A stretch of DNA of 7,684 nt, from NCBI GenBank assembly GCA_023399095.1, contig JAEWQS010000050.1, positions 1 through 7,684 on the forward strand, in the 5' to 3' direction. Position numbers and translations under genes: made by a program. Below are positions 5,336-7,684 of the stretch, one piece after another. The DNA comes from Bacillota bacterium. GTDB lineage: Bacteria > Bacillota > Clostridia > Christensenellales > SZUA-584. Numbering within the stretch: position 1 is the stretch's first letter; each line of letters begins with the position of its first letter. The notes under the pieces are model-generated. The model was not told the DNA's origin, searched no databases, and saw only the letters and a program-made list of their open reading frames with translations.

Positions 5336-7024
5336 TTAATTAACGTTTTTAAAAATGTCGGCTTTTTTTATCATTTCCAATGCATGCGCCTTGGAAACCT
5401 CGGTATCGCCGCCCGCCAGACGCGCGATTTCTTCTATGCGGTTCTCTTCATCCAGAGGCAACAGAAAGGTGCGCGTCGTTTGCGCGTCGCTTTTTTTTGT
5501 CACAAGAAAGTGTTTGTCCGCCATGCTGGCAATTTGCGGCAGATGCGTGACGCAAACCACCTGTCGGCCTCGCGAAATGCTTTGCAGCTTTTCAGCCACC
5601 ACCTGCGCGATATGCCCGCTGATGCCCGTATCGATTTCATCGAATATCATTGTGGGTATGCCGCCTGCGTCAGCCACGATGTTTTTTAGCGCAAGCATAA
5701 TGCGCGACACTTCGCCGCCTGACGCGATTTTTCTTAGCGGTTTTTGAGGCTCGCCGCGGTTGGTCGACATAAAAAACTCCACTGTATCCATTCCGTTTTT
5801 GGAAAACGAACAATTTTTGATATCAGCAAGGTCTTCAAAATTCAATGAAAAAACGGCAGACGTCATGCCAAGGTCGGCAAGCTGCTCCGTTACCCGCTGT
5901 TCAAAGACAAGTGCGGCTTGTCGCCTCAGCTCAGACAGCGCAACAGATTTTTGATACAGCTCCTTTTTAAGCGTGTCCGCTTTCGCAGCAAGCTGTTCAA
6001 GCAGCGCGGCACTGTCTTCAAGATCGTATAACTCTTGCTCGGCTTTGGTTAAAAATTCGCCGGTAACCGTGGGGTCTGCGTATTTGCGTTTAAGCGATGC
6101 GATAAGCGCAAGCCTTTCCTCCACCTGTTCAAGCGTATTGGCATCAAAAAGCTCGTCGCCCATGTCGCCGCGAACGGCGGACGACACCTCTTCGAGCGTG
6201 TAATACGCTTCGTCCACGCGCGCTGCCATTTGTTCATACCTTTCGTCCACATCGGCGATGCCTTGCAGCCTACGGCTCACATTCTTTAGCGCCGCAAGCG
6301 TGTTAAACGACTCTCCTTCATAAAGCTCTGAATAAGCGGCACTCAGCGCATCCATGATTCTTTCCGCAGAATTGAGTCGCACCTTTTGCGCACTGAGCTC
6401 TTCTTCCTCATCCTCTACGATATTGGCCAATTTGATTTCATTGATCTGGAATTTTAGTATATCGATACGGCGTTCACGGTCTCCGTCGCTGCCAAACAAC
6501 GAGCGCTGCCGCTTCACGACATCGGAATATTCTGAATAGGCTTTTGCCACCTGTGCCTTTTGTTCATCAATACGAGAATCAAAACTGTCCAGCATGGTAA
6601 TATGATTTTTCTCGTTCAGCAAAGACTGATGCTCATGCTGTCCGTGTATATCCACAAGACGATCGCTTAATTCTTTAAGGACGGTAAGTGTAATCAGCGT
6701 TCCGTTTACACGGCACACATTTTTGCCCGTGGCGCTTAGTTCCCGGCTTATCACAAGCTCCGGCCACACTTCGATTTCCTGCGCGGCAAGAATATCGGCC
6801 ACGCCGTCGTTTACATCGCCAAACCAGGCTTCAACCACAGCTTTCGGCGCTCCCGTACGTATCAGCTCTCTGTCGGCCCTCTCGCCCAAGACAAGATTGA
6901 CAGAATCGATAATGATGGATTTACCGGCACCCGTTTCGCCGGACAGCACATTCATGCCGGCAGCCAGCTCCACCTCAAGTTCTTCTATGAGCGCAATATT
7001 TCTGATGATCAGTTTATTCAGCAT
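5336..7024 (-). CDS. recN: DNA repair protein RecN (SMC-like ATPase)
   Basis: 562 residues (B. subtilis about 576). RecN is a cytosolic SMC-related ATPase recruited early to double-strand breaks, where it holds DNA ends and supports RecA-dependent recombination. Visible parts: Walker A GETGAGKS at residues 29-36; the family block DIHGQHEHQSLL at 125-136; a long charged helical region with heptad character at about 150-370, forming the coiled-coil arms; the ABC signature ASGGEVSR at 434-441; Walker B TMIFDEIDTG at 458-467; and the H-loop THLPQIA at 493-499. All catalytic motifs are intact, and the shorter length reflects short coils. The ATG at 7024 follows argR by 26 bases, with a weak GGGGT ribosome-binding site. 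argR-recN adjacency is widespread in Bacillota. I see no clear LexA box before it. Confidence 0.97.
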   Translation of the reverse strand: MLNKLIIRNIALIEELEVELAAGMNVLSGETGAGKSIIIDSVNLVLGERADRELIRTGAPKAVVEAWFGDVNDGVADILAAQEIEVWPELVISRELSATGKNVCRVNGTLITLTVLKELSDRLVDIHGQHEHQSLLNEKNHITMLDSFDSRIDEQKAQVAKAYSEYSDVVKRQRSLFGSDGDRERRIDILKFQINEIKLANIVEDEEEELSAQKVRLNSAERIMDALSAAYSELYEGESFNTLAALKNVSRRLQGIADVDERYEQMAARVDEAYYTLEEVSSAVRGDMGDELFDANTLEQVEERLALIASLKRKYADPTVTGEFLTKAEQELYDLEDSAALLEQLAAKADTLKKELYQKSVALSELRRQAALVFEQRVTEQLADLGMTSAVFSLNFEDLADIKNCSFSKNGMDTVEFFMSTNRGEPQKPLRKIASGGEVSRIMLALKNIVADAGGIPTMIFDEIDTGISGHIAQVVAEKLQSISRGRQVVCVTHLPQIASMADKHFLVTKKSDAQTTRTFLLPLDEENRIEEIARLAGGDTEVSKAHALEMIKKADIFKNVN

Positions 7025-7050
7025 GACGACCCCACATACCCCGACGATTT

Positions 7051-7509
7051 TTATCTTTTCGCGCTGAGCATACCGCTGAGTATTTCAACAACTCTATTCT
7101 GCATGCCCTCTTTGCGAACCGCCACAAAAATCGTATTGTCCCCCGCAAGCGTTCCTGCCACTTCAGGGACATCCAGCTCATCGATCGCCTCGGCGGCCGC
7201 ATTGGCACTGCCCGTCATGGTGCGCACCACCACCAGCGAAGCGGCAGTTTCCACGGAAAGCACAGTGTCTCGGAAAACACGCTTGAAAATATCCAGCTTG
7301 CCAAGCATCTCCCTGCCGGACGCCGCATATTTGTATGCGCCGTTTTCCGACTGGACTTTGATGAGCTTTAATTCCTTGATGTCGCGAGATATTGTCGCCT
7401 GAGTCACCTCAAAGCCTTTTTCTTTAAGCAGTGTCGACAGCTCATCCTGCGTCTCAACATTGTGGCTGTCAATGAGCTCAAGTATCATGCTTTGTCTTCC
7501 CTGTTTCAT
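7051..7509 (-). CDS. argR: Arginine repressor ArgR/AhrC
   Basis: 152 residues from the ATG at 7509 (B. subtilis AhrC 149). ArgR is an arginine-dependent hexameric regulator that represses arginine biosynthesis and activates catabolism by binding ARG boxes. Residues about 1-70 form the winged helix-turn-helix, with ETQDELSTLLKEKGF and the recognition segment VTQATISRDIKELKLIKV. Residues about 80-150 form the oligomerisation and arginine-binding domain, with GTLAGDNTIFV carrying the family's GT-x-AGDDT-like motif (Asn in place of the second Asp). A GTG three codons upstream (7518) is possible, but GGGGTGG (7515-7521) overlaps it and is spaced five bases from the ATG, and family members begin like MKQGRQ. 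It lies 19 bases after nadK and 26 before recN, so an operon is likely. Confidence 0.95.
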   Translation of the reverse strand: MKQGRQSMILELIDSHNVETQDELSTLLKEKGFEVTQATISRDIKELKLIKVQSENGAYKYAASGREMLGKLDIFKRVFRDTVLSVETAASLVVVRTMTGSANAAAEAIDELDVPEVAGTLAGDNTIFVAVRKEGMQNRVVEILSGMLSAKR

Positions 7510-7514
7510 CCCTA

Positions 7515-7521
7515 CCACCCC
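7515..7521 (-). promoter_or_regulatory. Ribosome-binding site deciding the argR start
   Basis: GGGGTGG on the minus strand lies five bases before the ATG at 7509-7507 and overlaps the alternative GTG at 7518, so the ATG is the better start. Confidence 0.6.
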
Positions 7522-7528
7522 TTTTTCA

Positions 7529-7684
7529 TTATCTGTCCCAGCTTAAGAACTTTGAACGAAGCAATGGATAAAAATAGTTCTCATGAAAACGTATGAAACG
7601 CGCTATATGTCTCGATCTTTTTATTCTGACCATTTCCCCATTGTCTATTTCTCTTAATTGGACACCATCCGTTGTGAGCACGAT
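7529..7684 (-). CDS. nadK: NAD kinase, C-terminal end (partial, cut by the window edge)
   Basis: Only the last 51 codons are present; the gene continues beyond the right edge. The product phosphorylates NAD to NADP using ATP or polyphosphate in the cytosol. The visible tail reads LTTDGVQLREIDNGEMVRIK, then SRHIARFIRF, then NYFYPLLRSKFLSWDR and a TAA stop. This fits the NAD kinase C-terminus: a DG-x-x-x-x-x-x-x-x-x-G strand pair, then a KFIR-like strand, then the NFY-x-x-LR-x-KL-x-x-W helix. The order nadK-argR-recN is common in Bacillota and supports the call. The stop lies 19 bases before argR with no promoter or terminator between, so the two are probably one transcript. Confidence 0.85.
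   Translation of the reverse strand: MVLTTDGVQLREIDNGEMVRIKRSRHIARFIRFHENYFYPLLRSKFLSWDR

Overview
The window reads as chromosomal DNA from an endospore-forming, low-to-moderate GC member of the Bacillota, most likely class Clostridia. The evidence is the run of sporulation genes (spoIVB, spo0A, spoIIM) directly downstream of nadK-argR-recN. This is a well-known endospore-former gene order, and the placement of spoIIM just after spo0A is more typical of Clostridia than of Bacillus. I cannot name a genus.

Layout, right to left on the minus strand: the 3' end of NAD kinase (7684-7529), the arginine repressor argR, the DNA-repair ATPase recN, the sporulation serine protease spoIVB, the sporulation master regulator spo0A, the engulfment membrane protein spoIIM, then ridA and tcdA. 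nadK, argR and recN are separated by 19-26 bases and look co-transcribed. spoIVB and spo0A each follow a larger AT-rich gap. The gap before spo0A holds a good sigma-H promoter, an overlapping sigma-A-like promoter and an exact 0A box, so spo0A can be driven by both growth-phase and sporulation polymerases and probably feeds back on itself. A perfect 11-bp hairpin separates spo0A from spoIIM. ridA has its own promoter and overlaps tcdA by four bases (ATGA).

On the plus strand, positions 292-1031 hold a conserved membrane-anchored protein of unknown function, with its own promoter. It is split by a single-base frameshift at a T-tract near 449-452, and it runs tail to tail into tcdA with a 13-base overlap. 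The leftmost 110 bases contain a strong divergent minus-strand promoter (consensus -35, 17-bp spacer, extended -10) with no start codon behind it. This suggests a stable RNA (possibly rRNA) operon leaving the window to the left.

Functionally this is mostly core chromosome: NAD(P) metabolism, arginine control, recombination repair, sporulation commitment (Spo0A), engulfment (SpoIIM), late mother-cell signalling (SpoIVB), and two housekeeping quality-control enzymes (RidA, TcdA). I see no mobile element, CRISPR array, tRNA, or novel defence or biosynthetic system. The more interesting points are the frameshifted gene, the compact spo0A control region, the non-ATG starts of all three sporulation genes, and the cysteine cluster in TcdA.
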